Shown here: positions 25,792-36,049 of the stretch, in pieces
Layout of the letters: each line of letters starts with the position of its first letter
Position numbering within the stretch: the first letter of the stretch is position 1
Assembly (NCBI RefSeq): GCF_003311645.1
Contig: NZ_QEST01000048.1
Coordinates: 1 to 64,000, forward strand
Source: Streptomyces sp. PT12
Lineage (GTDB): Bacteria; Actinomycetota; Actinomycetes; Streptomycetales; Streptomycetaceae
DNA: 64,000 nt
Direction of reading: 5' to 3'
Program-made: the position numbers and the translations under genes
The notes under the pieces: model-generated
What the model was told of the DNA's origin: nothing
Seen by the model: only the letters and a program-made list of their open reading frames with translations
Databases searched by the model: none

Positions 25792-25797
25792 TACGCT
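25792..25797 (+). promoter_or_regulatory. -10 box TACGCT, leaderless ATG of the NACHT gene
   Basis: TACGCT, 7 nt, then ATG 25805. No Shine-Dalgarno sequence. Confidence 0.55.
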
Positions 25798-25804
25798 CGG
25801 GCGC

Positions 25805-28800
25805 ATGGATCTCGCGGGGGGTGTGGGGCTCAGGCTGGCGTCGGCCGCGGTCGCCCCACTGGTCAAGAAGCTGTTCGCGCCCGCGGCCCCTGGCGCGGGC
25901 CTGGTCGACAAGCCGGTGCGGATAGCGGCGCTCGTGTCGTTCAGGGGCGAGAAGCGCACGGTCGTCGAGCGCGACCTCGCCAGGGTGGCCAAGACCCTGG
26001 TCGAACGCGCCGAGCCGGTCGGCCACCCCCTCGAAAGCGACGAGAAGGCCCGGGTCGCCGAGGAGCTGGTCGCCACGCTGATGGCGCTCGGCGACCTCGC
26101 CATGGACGATGTGCAGGCCGTCCAGCTGGGCCACCGCGAGCTGGCCGCGCGGCTGCTCGCGGCAGGCGAGGACGCGCCCGGCGCCCGTGACTTCCCCACG
26201 CGCCGGGCCGATGAGCTCTTCCACGACCTCCTCGACACCGCGTGCCTGCACATACTGGACTTCTTCACCAAGCGCTCGACGTTCATCGCCCGCACCCTGG
26301 TCGAGCAGAGCCGCCAGCTGGGCCGCCTGGTCCGCACGGTCGACCTGCTGGTGGAACGCCTGGGCGACCGGACGGCCGAGGACGCGGCGTTCGAGGAGCG
26401 CTACGCCGCCTATGTGCGCGGCGAGCACGGCACCCTCACCATCTACGGCCTCGACCTGGCCCAGTCCCGCGAGTGGCCGCTCGACGACGCCTACCTCAGC
26501 CTGGAGACCCACCGCCCCGACCGCGTCGAGGACGGCGGCCTCGCCGAACGCGCCCCACAGCGCGCCGAGCGCGCGCTCGGCGGCCTCGACCGGGTGCTGC
26601 TGCGCGGCCACGCCGGATCGGGCAAGACGACGCTGGTGCAGTGGCTCGCGGTCTCCGCCGCCCGCCAGGACGCCGCAAAGGATCTCGAACACCTCGTGGG
26701 GCGCGTTCCGTTCGTGCTGACGATGCGCACCCTGACCAGGGCCGGGGGGCCGCTGCCCGACCCCGGGCGCTTCCTGGCCGCCGTCGACTGCCCGCTGGCG
26801 GGCGCGCAGCCAGCGGGCTGGACGGACCGCGTGCTCGCGACGGGGCGCGGGCTGCTCCTGGTCGACGGAGTCGACGAGGTCCCCGAGGGCGAACGCGAGG
26901 GCGTGCGCCGCTGGCTGCGGCGGCTGGGCACCACCTACCCGGGCAACCTGTGGCTGGTCACCGCCCGCCCGTCCGCCGTCCGCGAGGACTGGCTGCACGC
27001 CCTGGGGTTCACCGAGCTGTCCCTCGCGCCGATGGGCCACACCGACCTGCACGCGTTCGTGCACCGCTGGCACCGCGCCGTGGGCGCCGCGCCCGAGGCG
27101 GCCGACACGCTGCTCGACCTGGTCCAGGGCCGCGGCGACCTGGCCGCCCTCGCGACCAACCCCCTGATGTGCGCAGTGATCTGCGCCCTGCACCGGGAGC
27201 GCAACGGCTATCTGCCGCGCGGCCGCAAGGCCCTCTACGACGCCGCGCTCTCCCTCCTGCTCGAACGCCGCGACCGCGAGCGCCCCGACCCCCCGCGCGT
27301 GGAGGTCGACCTGGACGCCGACACCCTGGTCTCGCTGCTCCAGCAGCTCGCCAACTGGCTGATCATCAACGGCCGTTCCGAGATGTCCGCCGAGGTGGCC
27401 ACCGCCCAGCTCGCCCAGAGCCTCCCCCTGATCCACCGGGGCGACCGGCTCGGCCCCGCGACCACCGTGCTGCGCCACCTCATCGAGCGCTCGGGCGTGC
27501 TGCGCGAGCCGGTGGATGGCGCGGTCGACTTCGTGCACCGCACGTTCCAGGACTACCTGGGCGCCCGCTACCTCGTCGAGTGGCACCACTTCCCCGCCCT
27601 GGTCGCCCACGCCCACGAGGACCAGTGGGAAGACGTCATCCGCATGGCCGTCGCGCACGCCCAGCCCGTGCAGCGCGGCGAGCTGCTCACCCGGCTGATC
27701 GAGCGCGGCGACGCCGAGCCCGAGCACCGCGTGCGGCTGCACCTGGTGGCCATGGCCTGCCTGGAGCACGCCACCCAGCTGTCCCCCGACGTCAGGGCCG
27801 AGGTGACCGCGAGGGCGCGCGCGCTGCTGCCGCCCAGGACGCGCGAGGAGTCCAGGGCGCTCGCGGGCGTCGGCCAGGTCGTGCTCGACCTGCTCCCCGG
27901 GCCTGACGAGCTGTACGACGACGAGGCAGACGCGGTCGTCTACGCGGCGACCCGCGTGGGCACGGACACCGCGCTGAACAAGCTACGCCCGTTCAGGAGC
28001 CGGGCGACCGGCTCCGTCAGGCACCTGCTGTCCGTCAACTGGCAGCGCTTCGACACCCGCCGCTACTTCGACGAGATCCTGCGCCACCTCCACGACGACG
28101 ACACGCTGATCCGGTTCGCCAGGACCGACGAGGAGCTGCGGCTGCTCTCAGGACTCGCCGGGATGCGTGGCATCGACCTGAGCGGCGACTTCACCGAGGC
28201 GGCGCTCATCGAGGCGCTGACCGGGCACCCGCTCGGCCTCATCCACCTGCGGAGCTGCCCGGCCCTCCGCGACATCGCCTGGGTGCGCCGCTTTCCCTCC
28301 CTGACCACCCTCCTTGTCGACACGTGCCACGGAATCACCGATCTGACCCCGCTCGCCGACACCGGCGTCCAGCGGCTGCACCTCTACAACGACGAGGCCC
28401 CGGCCGTCATGCGCGGGCTCGACCGCCTCGACGGGCTGACCGAGCTGACGGTCGGTTCGAGGACACGGCTCGGGACGCTGGCCGAGTTGCCTGGCGCGGC
28501 GGAGCTGGCCTCCCTCACGCTGCCGAATGACGTGCCCGACCTCGGCGGCATCGGGGCCTGGCCGACGCTCACCCAGCTGTGCCTGCACTTCACCACGCGT
28601 GGACCGAGCCGGGAGGAGTGGGAGGCCGTCGCCGCGCTGCCCCGGCTCACCACGCTCGTCCTGCACGCGGGCGCGGTCCGCAGTCTGGCCGACCACGGCA
28701 TGGCGCTGCCCCGGGTCAGGTCTCTCCAGTTCTTCCCCGACGATCCCGAAGGCCCGGTGCCCGCCGACGACGTGGCCAGGGTGGCGGCGGCGTTCCCCGG

Positions 28801-28954
28801 CGCGGCCTGGCTGCTGTTCAACACCGACCCGGCCGACTTCGCCCCGCTGGCCGCGCTGCCGGGGCTTGAGACGGTCAGGACGTTCCCGCCGAGCGCGCGG
28901 CGGAACGTTCCCGACCACATCGAGGTCATCGCCCCGCCCGCGCCCCGCTACTGA
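25805..28954 (+). CDS. NACHT NTPase with N-terminal helical and C-terminal leucine-rich domains (NLR-like)
   Basis: 1049 aa in STAND/NLR architecture. Residues 1 to about 230 are helical, like the NACHT N-terminal (NNH) domains of bacterial NACHT proteins. The NACHT core has Walker A GHAGSGKTTL (268-277), Walker B GLLLVDGVDEVPE (about 349-361), a sensor-1-like LVTARPSA and a winged-helix end FVHRTFQDYLGARYLV (near 575). Residues about 785-1040 are leucine-rich-repeat-like (LSGLAGMRGIDLSGDF, FPSLTTLLVDTCHGITDLTPL, LDGLTELTVGS, WPTLTQLCLHF). Several bacterial NACHT proteins protect against phage by oligomerising after sensing a phage product; that role is inferred here. It stands alone, probably leaderless, with a strong terminator after it. 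Confidence 0.93.
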   Translation: MDLAGGVGLRLASAAVAPLVKKLFAPAAPGAGLVDKPVRIAALVSFRGEKRTVVERDLARVAKTLVERAEPVGHPLESDEKARVAEELVATLMALGDLAMDDVQAVQLGHRELAARLLAAGEDAPGARDFPTRRADELFHDLLDTACLHILDFFTKRSTFIARTLVEQSRQLGRLVRTVDLLVERLGDRTAEDAAFEERYAAYVRGEHGTLTIYGLDLAQSREWPLDDAYLSLETHRPDRVEDGGLAERAPQRAERALGGLDRVLLRGHAGSGKTTLVQWLAVSAARQDAAKDLEHLVGRVPFVLTMRTLTRAGGPLPDPGRFLAAVDCPLAGAQPAGWTDRVLATGRGLLLVDGVDEVPEGEREGVRRWLRRLGTTYPGNLWLVTARPSAVREDWLHALGFTELSLAPMGHTDLHAFVHRWHRAVGAAPEAADTLLDLVQGRGDLAALATNPLMCAVICALHRERNGYLPRGRKALYDAALSLLLERRDRERPDPPRVEVDLDADTLVSLLQQLANWLIINGRSEMSAEVATAQLAQSLPLIHRGDRLGPATTVLRHLIERSGVLREPVDGAVDFVHRTFQDYLGARYLVEWHHFPALVAHAHEDQWEDVIRMAVAHAQPVQRGELLTRLIERGDAEPEHRVRLHLVAMACLEHATQLSPDVRAEVTARARALLPPRTREESRALAGVGQVVLDLLPGPDELYDDEADAVVYAATRVGTDTALNKLRPFRSRATGSVRHLLSVNWQRFDTRRYFDEILRHLHDDDTLIRFARTDEELRLLSGLAGMRGIDLSGDFTEAALIEALTGHPLGLIHLRSCPALRDIAWVRRFPSLTTLLVDTCHGITDLTPLADTGVQRLHLYNDEAPAVMRGLDRLDGLTELTVGSRTRLGTLAELPGAAELASLTLPNDVPDLGGIGAWPTLTQLCLHFTTRGPSREEWEAVAALPRLTTLVLHAGAVRSLADHGMALPRVRSLQFFPDDPEGPVPADDVARVAAAFPGAAWLLFNTDPADFAPLAALPGLETVRTFPPSARRNVPDHIEVIAPPAPRY

Positions 28955-28969
28955 ACGGGCCCCGGCACG

Positions 28970-29004
28970 CGAACGCCCCCGCGGCGGGCCCGCGGGGGCG
29001 TTCG
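28970..29004. terminator. Bidirectional hairpin terminator
   Basis: Perfect 15-bp stem (CGAACGCCCCCGCGG, 28970-28984, with 28990-29004) and a 5-nt loop between the convergent NACHT and clpC genes. No T-tract, as usual in Streptomyces. Confidence 0.85.
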
Positions 29005-29038
29005 GCGTGATCGGACGGGGCGATCGGGCGGAGTGCCA

Positions 29039-31561
<2,523 letters not shown>

Positions 31562-31767
31562 CGTTAATCGCTCCTCAGAGCGGTCAGGCAGTAAAGGGGT
31601 CGGTCCCCTCCCTGTCCTTCCGCAGCTTAGTCCCGCAACGGGGGACCGCTCATTCCAACTGTCCACTCCTGTCCTCGGCGCCGTGCCCCGAACAGGCGAC
31701 AACAGTTCCAACCCGATGGTGCGAGACGATGTTCCCGCAGGCCACGCGCTGGCACGTCAGATGACTA

Positions 31768-31781
31768 CGCCGTCGGCGAAC
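31768..31781 (-). promoter_or_regulatory. ClgR-like operator upstream of clpC
   Basis: Minus strand reads GTTCGC-CGACG-GCG, an exact match to the GTTCGC-N5-GCG ClgR box known from Streptomyces and Corynebacterium clp genes. It is 207 bp from the clpC ATG. Confidence 0.5.
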
Positions 31782-32007
31782 GCCGCTCGGCGACATGCCA
31801 GGGCCCACTCCCACCGCCCCCCACCCATGAGTGACCCATCATCCGTCAAGAACTGCCTACCCCTCCAGGCTGACACTCCATGCCGCACCAGCCATGGACA
31901 TCCGCTACAGGCGAACGCGGCCACGCCGCGCGAGCGGACGCGGACCGTGCGTCACCCTCCCGCACGGGGGCGGGCCACCCGCGGCATGACACCCCGGAGG
32001 ACGACTT

Positions 32008-32038
32008 CGGGGGGCCGCGCACCGAGTGCGGCCCCCCG
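32008..32038 (-). terminator. Hairpin terminator after lsr2
   Basis: An 11-bp stem: GGGGGGCCGC (32009-32018) pairs with GCGGCCCCCC (32028-32037) plus one flanking C-G pair, with a 9-nt loop. It sits about 70 bp past the lsr2 stop. Confidence 0.8.
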
Positions 32039-32105
32039 GACAAGGACGCGAACGGCCGTCGCGCCTGGCTCGCCGGAGATCATCGCGCCGGTGAGCCGCG
32101 CGGCG

Positions 32106-32453
32106 TCAGACGCCGGCCTTCTCGTAGGCCTCGCGAATGTTGGCGGGAACACGGCCCCGGTCATTGACCTCGTATCCGTTCTCCTTGGCCCACGCACGGA
32201 TTTTGGCGGTGTCCTGGCTGCCGCCCCCGCCACCGCCCGCCGTGGTGGCGCGCGCCCGGCCACGGGCGGCCCTCGCGCCACCGGCGCGACGACCGGCCTT
32301 GACATAGGGCTCGAGCGCGTCGCGGAGCTTGTCCGCGTTTTCGGAGTTGAGGTCGATCTCGTAAGTCTTCCCGTCGAGCGCGAACGTTACGGTCTCGTCC
32401 GCCTCGCCACCGCTGAGGTCATCGAGGAGAAGGACCTGAACCTTCTGTGCCAC
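32106..32453 (-). CDS. lsr2: Lsr2 nucleoid-associated protein
   Basis: 115-aa H-NS-like xenogeneic silencer that bridges AT-rich DNA. The N-terminal dimerisation domain (VAQKVQVLLLDDLSGGEADE...ALDGKTYEIDLNSENADKLR) and the C-terminal DNA-binding domain with the RGR minor-groove hook (WAKENGYEVNDRGRVPANIREAYEKAG) are both complete. The linker is Gly/Arg/Ala-rich. GTG 32453 is chosen because it begins the conserved AQKVQVLLLDD and has GGGGAG upstream; a longer start at 32468 adds MGSSP. The 160 bp upstream are unusually AT-rich, which suggests autoregulation. Confidence 0.95.
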   Translation of the reverse strand: MAQKVQVLLLDDLSGGEADETVTFALDGKTYEIDLNSENADKLRDALEPYVKAGRRAGGARAARGRARATTAGGGGGGSQDTAKIRAWAKENGYEVNDRGRVPANIREAYEKAGV

Positions 32454-32616
32454 CGGGCTACTCCCCATTCATAGTCGCCGAATACCAATGACTGTTGTAC
32501 TGCGGTGTAATCAAACCGCCATGGCCGGGAAAACACAAACCCCGGGAGCCCCATTACGCGGCGATCGTTATGACACGGCGGGACGATTCGGACATAACAA
32601 CCACCTGTTGCGTCAA
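32454..32616 (-). promoter_or_regulatory. AT-rich upstream region of lsr2
   Basis: About 160 bp of clearly higher A+T than the surroundings, with stretches such as GTATTCGGCGACTATGAAT and TTTGATTACACC on the minus strand. A candidate site for Lsr2 autoregulation; I could not define a single convincing -35/-10 pair. Confidence 0.35.
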
Positions 32617-33135
32617 TCAGAGATGGAGCAGCATCCGAGTGTTACCCAAAGTGTTGGGCTTCACCCGTTCCAGCCCCAGGAACTCCGCCACTCCCTCGTC
32701 ATAGGAACGCAGCAGCTCGCTGTACACATCGCCATCGACCGGGGCGTCACCGATCTCGGTGAAGCCGTGCCGGCCGAAGAACTCCACTTCGAAGGTCAGA
32801 CAGAAAATGCGCCGTACGCCCAGCCAGCGGGCCGTGGCGAGCAGCTTCTCCAGCACCAGGTGGCCGACTCCCCCGCCCCTCAGCAGGGGGTCAACCGCCA
32901 GGGTGCGCACCTCGGCGAGGTCTTCCCACATCACGTGGAGCGCGCCGCAGGCCACCACGCGGGCGTCGTGGTCCCGCTCGGCGACCCAGAACTCCTGAAT
33001 GTCCTCGTAAAGCGTCACGGTCGCCTTGTCGAGCAGGATGCGGTCCCGGGAGTAGACCTCGATCAGGCCACGCACGGACGGCACATCTGTAGTCCTGGCG
33101 CGGCGGACAGTAACTTCAGTTGAGGTATCCGGCAC
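32617..33135 (-). CDS. argA: Amino-acid N-acetyltransferase (short actinobacterial ArgA)
   Basis: 172-aa GNAT enzyme. It aligns from memory along its full length with Mycobacterium tuberculosis Rv2747 ArgA, which makes N-acetylglutamate for arginine synthesis: VRRARTTDVPSVRGLIEVY, LDKATVTLYEDIQEFWVAE, VVACGALHVMWEDLAEVRTL, the acetyl-CoA loop RGGGVGHLVLEKLL, FEVEFFGRHGFTEIGD and KPNTLGNTRMLL. It lacks the amino-acid-kinase domain of classical NAGS. GTG 33135 follows TAGCCT by 6 nt, so it is likely leaderless. Confidence 0.9.
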   Translation of the reverse strand: MPDTSTEVTVRRARTTDVPSVRGLIEVYSRDRILLDKATVTLYEDIQEFWVAERDHDARVVACGALHVMWEDLAEVRTLAVDPLLRGGGVGHLVLEKLLATARWLGVRRIFCLTFEVEFFGRHGFTEIGDAPVDGDVYSELLRSYDEGVAEFLGLERVKPNTLGNTRMLLHL

Positions 33136-33141
33136 GGGCCG

Positions 33142-33147
33142 AGGCTA
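33142..33147 (-). promoter_or_regulatory. -10 box TAGCCT, leaderless GTG of argA
   Basis: TAGCCT, 6 nt, then GTG 33135. It lies at the end of the upstream BlaI-type gene, whose stop is at 33145. Confidence 0.45.
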
Positions 33148-33555
33148 TCGCTGCGGCCCTTCGCCTTGGCCTTCGGGGGCGGCGACCTGTACTCCCGCGA
33201 CATCGCCAACGCGCAGGGCGTCGCGCAATGCCTCGGTCTGCTCGGCCGACATCATGCCGAAGAAAGCGACGAGCGCGGCGGCGGGGTTGTCGCTCTCCGA
33301 CCAAGCGTCATTCATCAATGCCGCAGAGTACGCGGCCCGTGTGGAGATGGCCTCATAGCGATAGGCCCTGCCCTCCTGCTCGCGCCTGACCCAGCCCTTC
33401 TGATGCAGGTTGTCCAGGACAGTCATCACCGTCGTATAGGCGATCGAACGCTGCTGCCTGAGGTCTTCGAGAACTTCCCGCACCGTGACGGGACGGTTCC
33501 ACTCCCATACGCGGCTCATCACCGCGTCTTCAAGCTCTCCCAATGGACGGGGCAC
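33145..33555 (-). CDS. BlaI/MecI/CopY family transcriptional regulator
   Basis: 136-aa winged-helix repressor: LGELEDAVMSRVWEWNRPVTVREVLEDL, AYTTVMTVLDNLHQKGWVRREQEGRAYRY (recognition helix and wing), then the dimerisation helices. No BlaR/M56 peptidase gene is nearby, so this is an orphan BlaI-type regulator whose signal is unknown. GTG 33555 is 7 nt after TATTCT (leaderless). The last 15 residues (PEGQGEGPQR) are polar and lie outside the family fold. Confidence 0.92.
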   Translation of the reverse strand: MPRPLGELEDAVMSRVWEWNRPVTVREVLEDLRQQRSIAYTTVMTVLDNLHQKGWVRREQEGRAYRYEAISTRAAYSAALMNDAWSESDNPAAALVAFFGMMSAEQTEALRDALRVGDVAGVQVAAPEGQGEGPQR

Positions 33556-33562
33556 AGGAGGA

Positions 33563-33568
33563 AGAATA
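33563..33568 (-). promoter_or_regulatory. -10 box TATTCT, leaderless GTG at 33555
   Basis: TATTCT, 7 nt, then GTG 33555. Confidence 0.55.
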
Positions 33569-33621
33569 ACCGCGCCGCGACAAAACGGGCGGGTGTGGCG
33601 TTTGGTGCGGGCCGCCCGCTG

Positions 33622-33813
33622 TCAGGCGGAGCGCTCGGGCGCGTTCTCGCCGTTCTCGCCGTTCGCGGCGGAACGGGCCGCGAACGCCGCGTCGACGGCG
33701 GCGTCCTCCTTGTACTTGTTCGCGCCACCCTGGGACTTGATGATCGTCACGATCAGCCAGGTGAACGCCGCCGCCATGACGAACGGCGGGAAGAGAGCTG
33801 CGGCGTAGTCCAC
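33622..33813 (-). CDS. Small single-pass membrane protein
   Basis: 63 aa. One N-terminal TM (FPPFVMAAAFTWLIVTII, residues about 8-25) is followed by a polar, Ala/Asn/Glu-rich cytoplasmic tail. GTG 33813 has a strong AAGGAGG 9 nt upstream. It is unrelated to any family I recognise, and its position between the BlaI-type gene and the disordered 92-aa gene gives no functional clue. Confidence 0.75.
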   Translation of the reverse strand: MDYAAALFPPFVMAAAFTWLIVTIIKSQGGANKYKEDAAVDAAFAARSAANGENGENAPERSA

Positions 33814-33858
33814 AGTGATCGGCCTCCTTGGACGTGCTCGGGTGAGCCGTCCCCCAGA

Positions 33859-34137
33859 CTACCGACCGCCCTGTGCCGCGCTTCCCCCGCTCCTGCCGCC
33901 CCGGGCCCCTTCCCCGCCCGCCTCGCCCCCGCCGCCGCCCTGCCCGCCCTGGCCCTCCGGGCCGCGGGGCTGGCCGCCCGACTGCGACGCGGGGCGCTTG
34001 CGGCGCGGGGGGAAGACCTCAGCCGGGGTCGGCACCGGGCGGCGCGCGGGCCGGCGAGGCGACTGCTGCTGCTCACCGTTCTCGTCTCCGCCACCGCCTG
34101 GGGTGCCGGGACCCTGGGAACCGTTGGACGTAACCAT
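33859..34137 (-). CDS. Gly/Pro/Gln-rich disordered protein (92 aa)
   Basis: 92 aa of low complexity: MVTSNGSQGPGTPGGGGDEN, an Arg/Pro-rich centre (RRPVPTPAEVFPPRRKRP), and a Gly/Gln/Ala-rich end. Low-complexity content alone would make this doubtful, but ATG 34137 sits 6 nt after TAATGT, the leaderless pattern used by many neighbours, and the flanking DNA is AT-rich. It probably encodes an intrinsically disordered protein; function unknown. Confidence 0.5.
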   Translation of the reverse strand: MVTSNGSQGPGTPGGGGDENGEQQQSPRRPARRPVPTPAEVFPPRRKRPASQSGGQPRGPEGQGGQGGGGGEAGGEGARGGRSGGSAAQGGR

Positions 34138-34143
34138 AAACCG

Positions 34144-34149
34144 ACATTA
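34144..34149 (-). promoter_or_regulatory. -10 box TAATGT, leaderless ATG at 34137
   Basis: TAATGT, 6 nt, then ATG 34137. Confidence 0.45.
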
Positions 34150-34199
34150 AGTGGTAAACAGACAATTCGCCGTCTATTCGCCGGGCCCGGCGTGTTCCC

Positions 34200-34997
34200 T
34201 CAGGAGCGCGCGACGTTCCGCTCGTAGACCAGGCGCAGCCCGACCAGGGTCAGCCACGGCTCGTGCTCGTCGATCACCGTGGACTCGCGCAGCACCATCG
34301 GCGCGAGCCCTCCCGTGGCGATCACGGTCACGTCGTCGGGGTCGTCCGCCAGCTCGCGCGACATCCGCTCGACCATGCCGTCGACCTGCCCCGCGAAGCC
34401 GTAGAGGATGCCGGACTGCATCGACTCCACGGTGTTCTTGCCGATGACATGGCGCGGCCTGGCCAGCTCGACCTTGCGCAGCTGCGCGCCGCGCATGCCC
34501 AGGGCCTCCACGGAGATCTCGATGCCGGGCGCGATGGCGCCGCCCGCGTACTCGCCGCGCGCGGAGACCGCGTCGTACGTCGTGGCGGTGCCGAAGTCGA
34601 CCACGATGCAGGGCCCGCCGTACAGCTCGACGGCGGCCACGGCGTTGATGATGCGGTCGGCGCCGACCTCCTTGGGGTTGTCCGTGAGGATCGGCACCCC
34701 CGTCTTGACGCCGGGCTCGACCAGCACCGCGGGGATGTCGCCGTAGTACCGCCGGGTGACCTCGCGCAGCTCGTGCAGCACCGAGGGGACGGTGGAGCAG
34801 ATGGCGATGCCGTCGATGCCGTCGCCCAGCTCGTCGCCGAGGAGCGGGTGCATGCCCATGAGGCCCTGGAGCAGCACCGCGAGCTCGTCGGCCGTGCGGC
34901 GCGCGTCGGTGGAGATGCGCCAGTGCTCCACGATCTCGTCGGCGTCGAACAGGCCGAGGACGGTGTGGGTGTTGCCGACGTCGATGGTGAGCAGCAT
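34200..34997 (-). CDS. coaX: Type III pantothenate kinase
   Basis: 265-aa ASKHA-fold kinase for the first step of CoA synthesis (pantothenate to 4'-phosphopantothenate); type III enzymes need a monovalent cation. Motifs: PHOSPHATE-1 LTIDVGNTHTVLGLF, the RR...WRIST segment, VGADRIINAVAA, PHOSPHATE-2 VVDFGTATTYDAV and VIATGGLAP. Last gene of the cofactor run, starting 2 bp after the nadC stop, so it is co-transcribed with panC, which makes pantothenate. Confidence 0.97.
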   Translation of the reverse strand: MLLTIDVGNTHTVLGLFDADEIVEHWRISTDARRTADELAVLLQGLMGMHPLLGDELGDGIDGIAICSTVPSVLHELREVTRRYYGDIPAVLVEPGVKTGVPILTDNPKEVGADRIINAVAAVELYGGPCIVVDFGTATTYDAVSARGEYAGGAIAPGIEISVEALGMRGAQLRKVELARPRHVIGKNTVESMQSGILYGFAGQVDGMVERMSRELADDPDDVTVIATGGLAPMVLRESTVIDEHEPWLTLVGLRLVYERNVARS

Positions 34998-34999
34998 GG

Positions 35000-36049
35000 T
35001 CAGTCGCGCCTCTCGGGGCGGAGGTCGAGCCCGATGTCCAGGATCGGGGCGGAGTGGGTGAGCGCGCCGACCGCGAGGTAGTCGACGCCCGTCTCGGCGT
35101 AGGCGCGCGCGTTGTCCAGGGTCAGGCCGCCGGACGACTCGAGGGCGGCGCGGCCCGCGACCAGGGCGACGGCCGCCCGCGTCTGGTCGGGCGTGAAGTT
35201 GTCGAGCAGGATCAGGTCGGCGCCCTCGGCGATGACGGGCTCGATCTGGTCCAGGCGGTCCACCTCGACCTCGACGGGCACGCCGGGGAACTCCTCGCGC
35301 ACCCTGCGGAACGCCTCGGCCACGCCGCCCGCGGCGACGACGTGGTTGTCCTTGATCAGCGCGGCGTCCGAGAGCGACATGCGGTGGTTGACGCCGCCGC
35401 CGCGGCGGACGGCGTACTTCTCCAGGGCGCGCAGCCCAGGCGTCGTCTTGCGGGTGTCGCGCACCGCGGCGTGGGTGCCCGCCAGGGCGTCGGCCCAGGC
35501 GCGGGTCGCGGTGGCGACGCCGGAGAGGCGGCACAGGAGGTTGAGCGCGCTCCGCTCGCCGGTGAGCAGGTCGCGGACGCGCGTGGTGACGGACAGGAGC
35601 ACCTGCCCGGGCTCGACGCGGTCGCCGTCGGCCACGTGGCGTTCCACCTCGAACTCGTCGGTGCACACGATCGAGAGCACCGCCTCGGCGATGTGCAGCC
35701 CGGCGACCGTGCCCGCCTGGCGCGCGGTGAAGTCGCCCGTGGCCACGGCGTCCTCGGGAACGGTGGCCACGGTGGTGATGTCCACGCCGCCGTCGAGGTC
35801 CTCCTCGATCGCCAGGTGCGCGATGTCCTCGACCTGGACGGGGTCGAGCCCCGCGTCGGCGAGCAGCTCGGCCAGGTCGGGGTCGAGGCCGCACTCGAGC
35901 GGGTCGTGGGCGAACGCCTCCTCGTGCCCCGCGCCGCAGCCGCACCCGGCGCCGCAGCCACCGGCCGACTCGGCCTCGCCCGGCCTGGCGCCGATGGGCA
36001 GCAGGGTGAGCTCGACGGGCGTGGCTCGGGGGATGTCAGGGCTGGTCAC
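35000..36049 (-). CDS. nadC: Nicotinate-nucleotide pyrophosphorylase (carboxylating)
   Basis: 349-aa quinolinate phosphoribosyltransferase of NAD synthesis. The catalytic domain is complete (EDIAHLAIEEDLDGGVDITT, LNLLCRLSGVATATRAW, RDTRKTTPGLRALEKYAV, GGGVNHRMSLSDAALIKDNH, VDYLAVGALTHSA). An N-terminal extension of about 60 residues contains C-X3-C-X-C-X3-H (residues 32, 36, 38 and 42), a possible metal site absent from canonical NadC. GTG 36049 lies 14 bp inside the nadB 3' end; no other start in this frame leads into the extension more convincingly. It works directly after NadB, although no nadA is in the window. Confidence 0.95.
   Translation of the reverse strand: MTSPDIPRATPVELTLLPIGARPGEAESAGGCGAGCGCGAGHEEAFAHDPLECGLDPDLAELLADAGLDPVQVEDIAHLAIEEDLDGGVDITTVATVPEDAVATGDFTARQAGTVAGLHIAEAVLSIVCTDEFEVERHVADGDRVEPGQVLLSVTTRVRDLLTGERSALNLLCRLSGVATATRAWADALAGTHAAVRDTRKTTPGLRALEKYAVRRGGGVNHRMSLSDAALIKDNHVVAAGGVAEAFRRVREEFPGVPVEVEVDRLDQIEPVIAEGADLILLDNFTPDQTRAAVALVAGRAALESSGGLTLDNARAYAETGVDYLAVGALTHSAPILDIGLDLRPERRD

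Larger units (their letters stand above)
31562..32105 (-). promoter_or_regulatory. 544-bp region between lsr2 and clpC: lsr2 terminator and clpC upstream region
   Basis: No supported gene. Going with the minus strand it holds the lsr2 terminator (32008-32038), a ClgR-like box (31768-31781), and a possible clpC -10 hexamer TAAGCT about 65 bp before the ATG without a convincing -35. Confidence 0.5.

Noticed and set aside
31562-32105. Possible small genes between clpC and lsr2
   Set aside because: No ORF here has a ribosome site or leaderless signal; the region contains a terminator and regulatory sequence instead.
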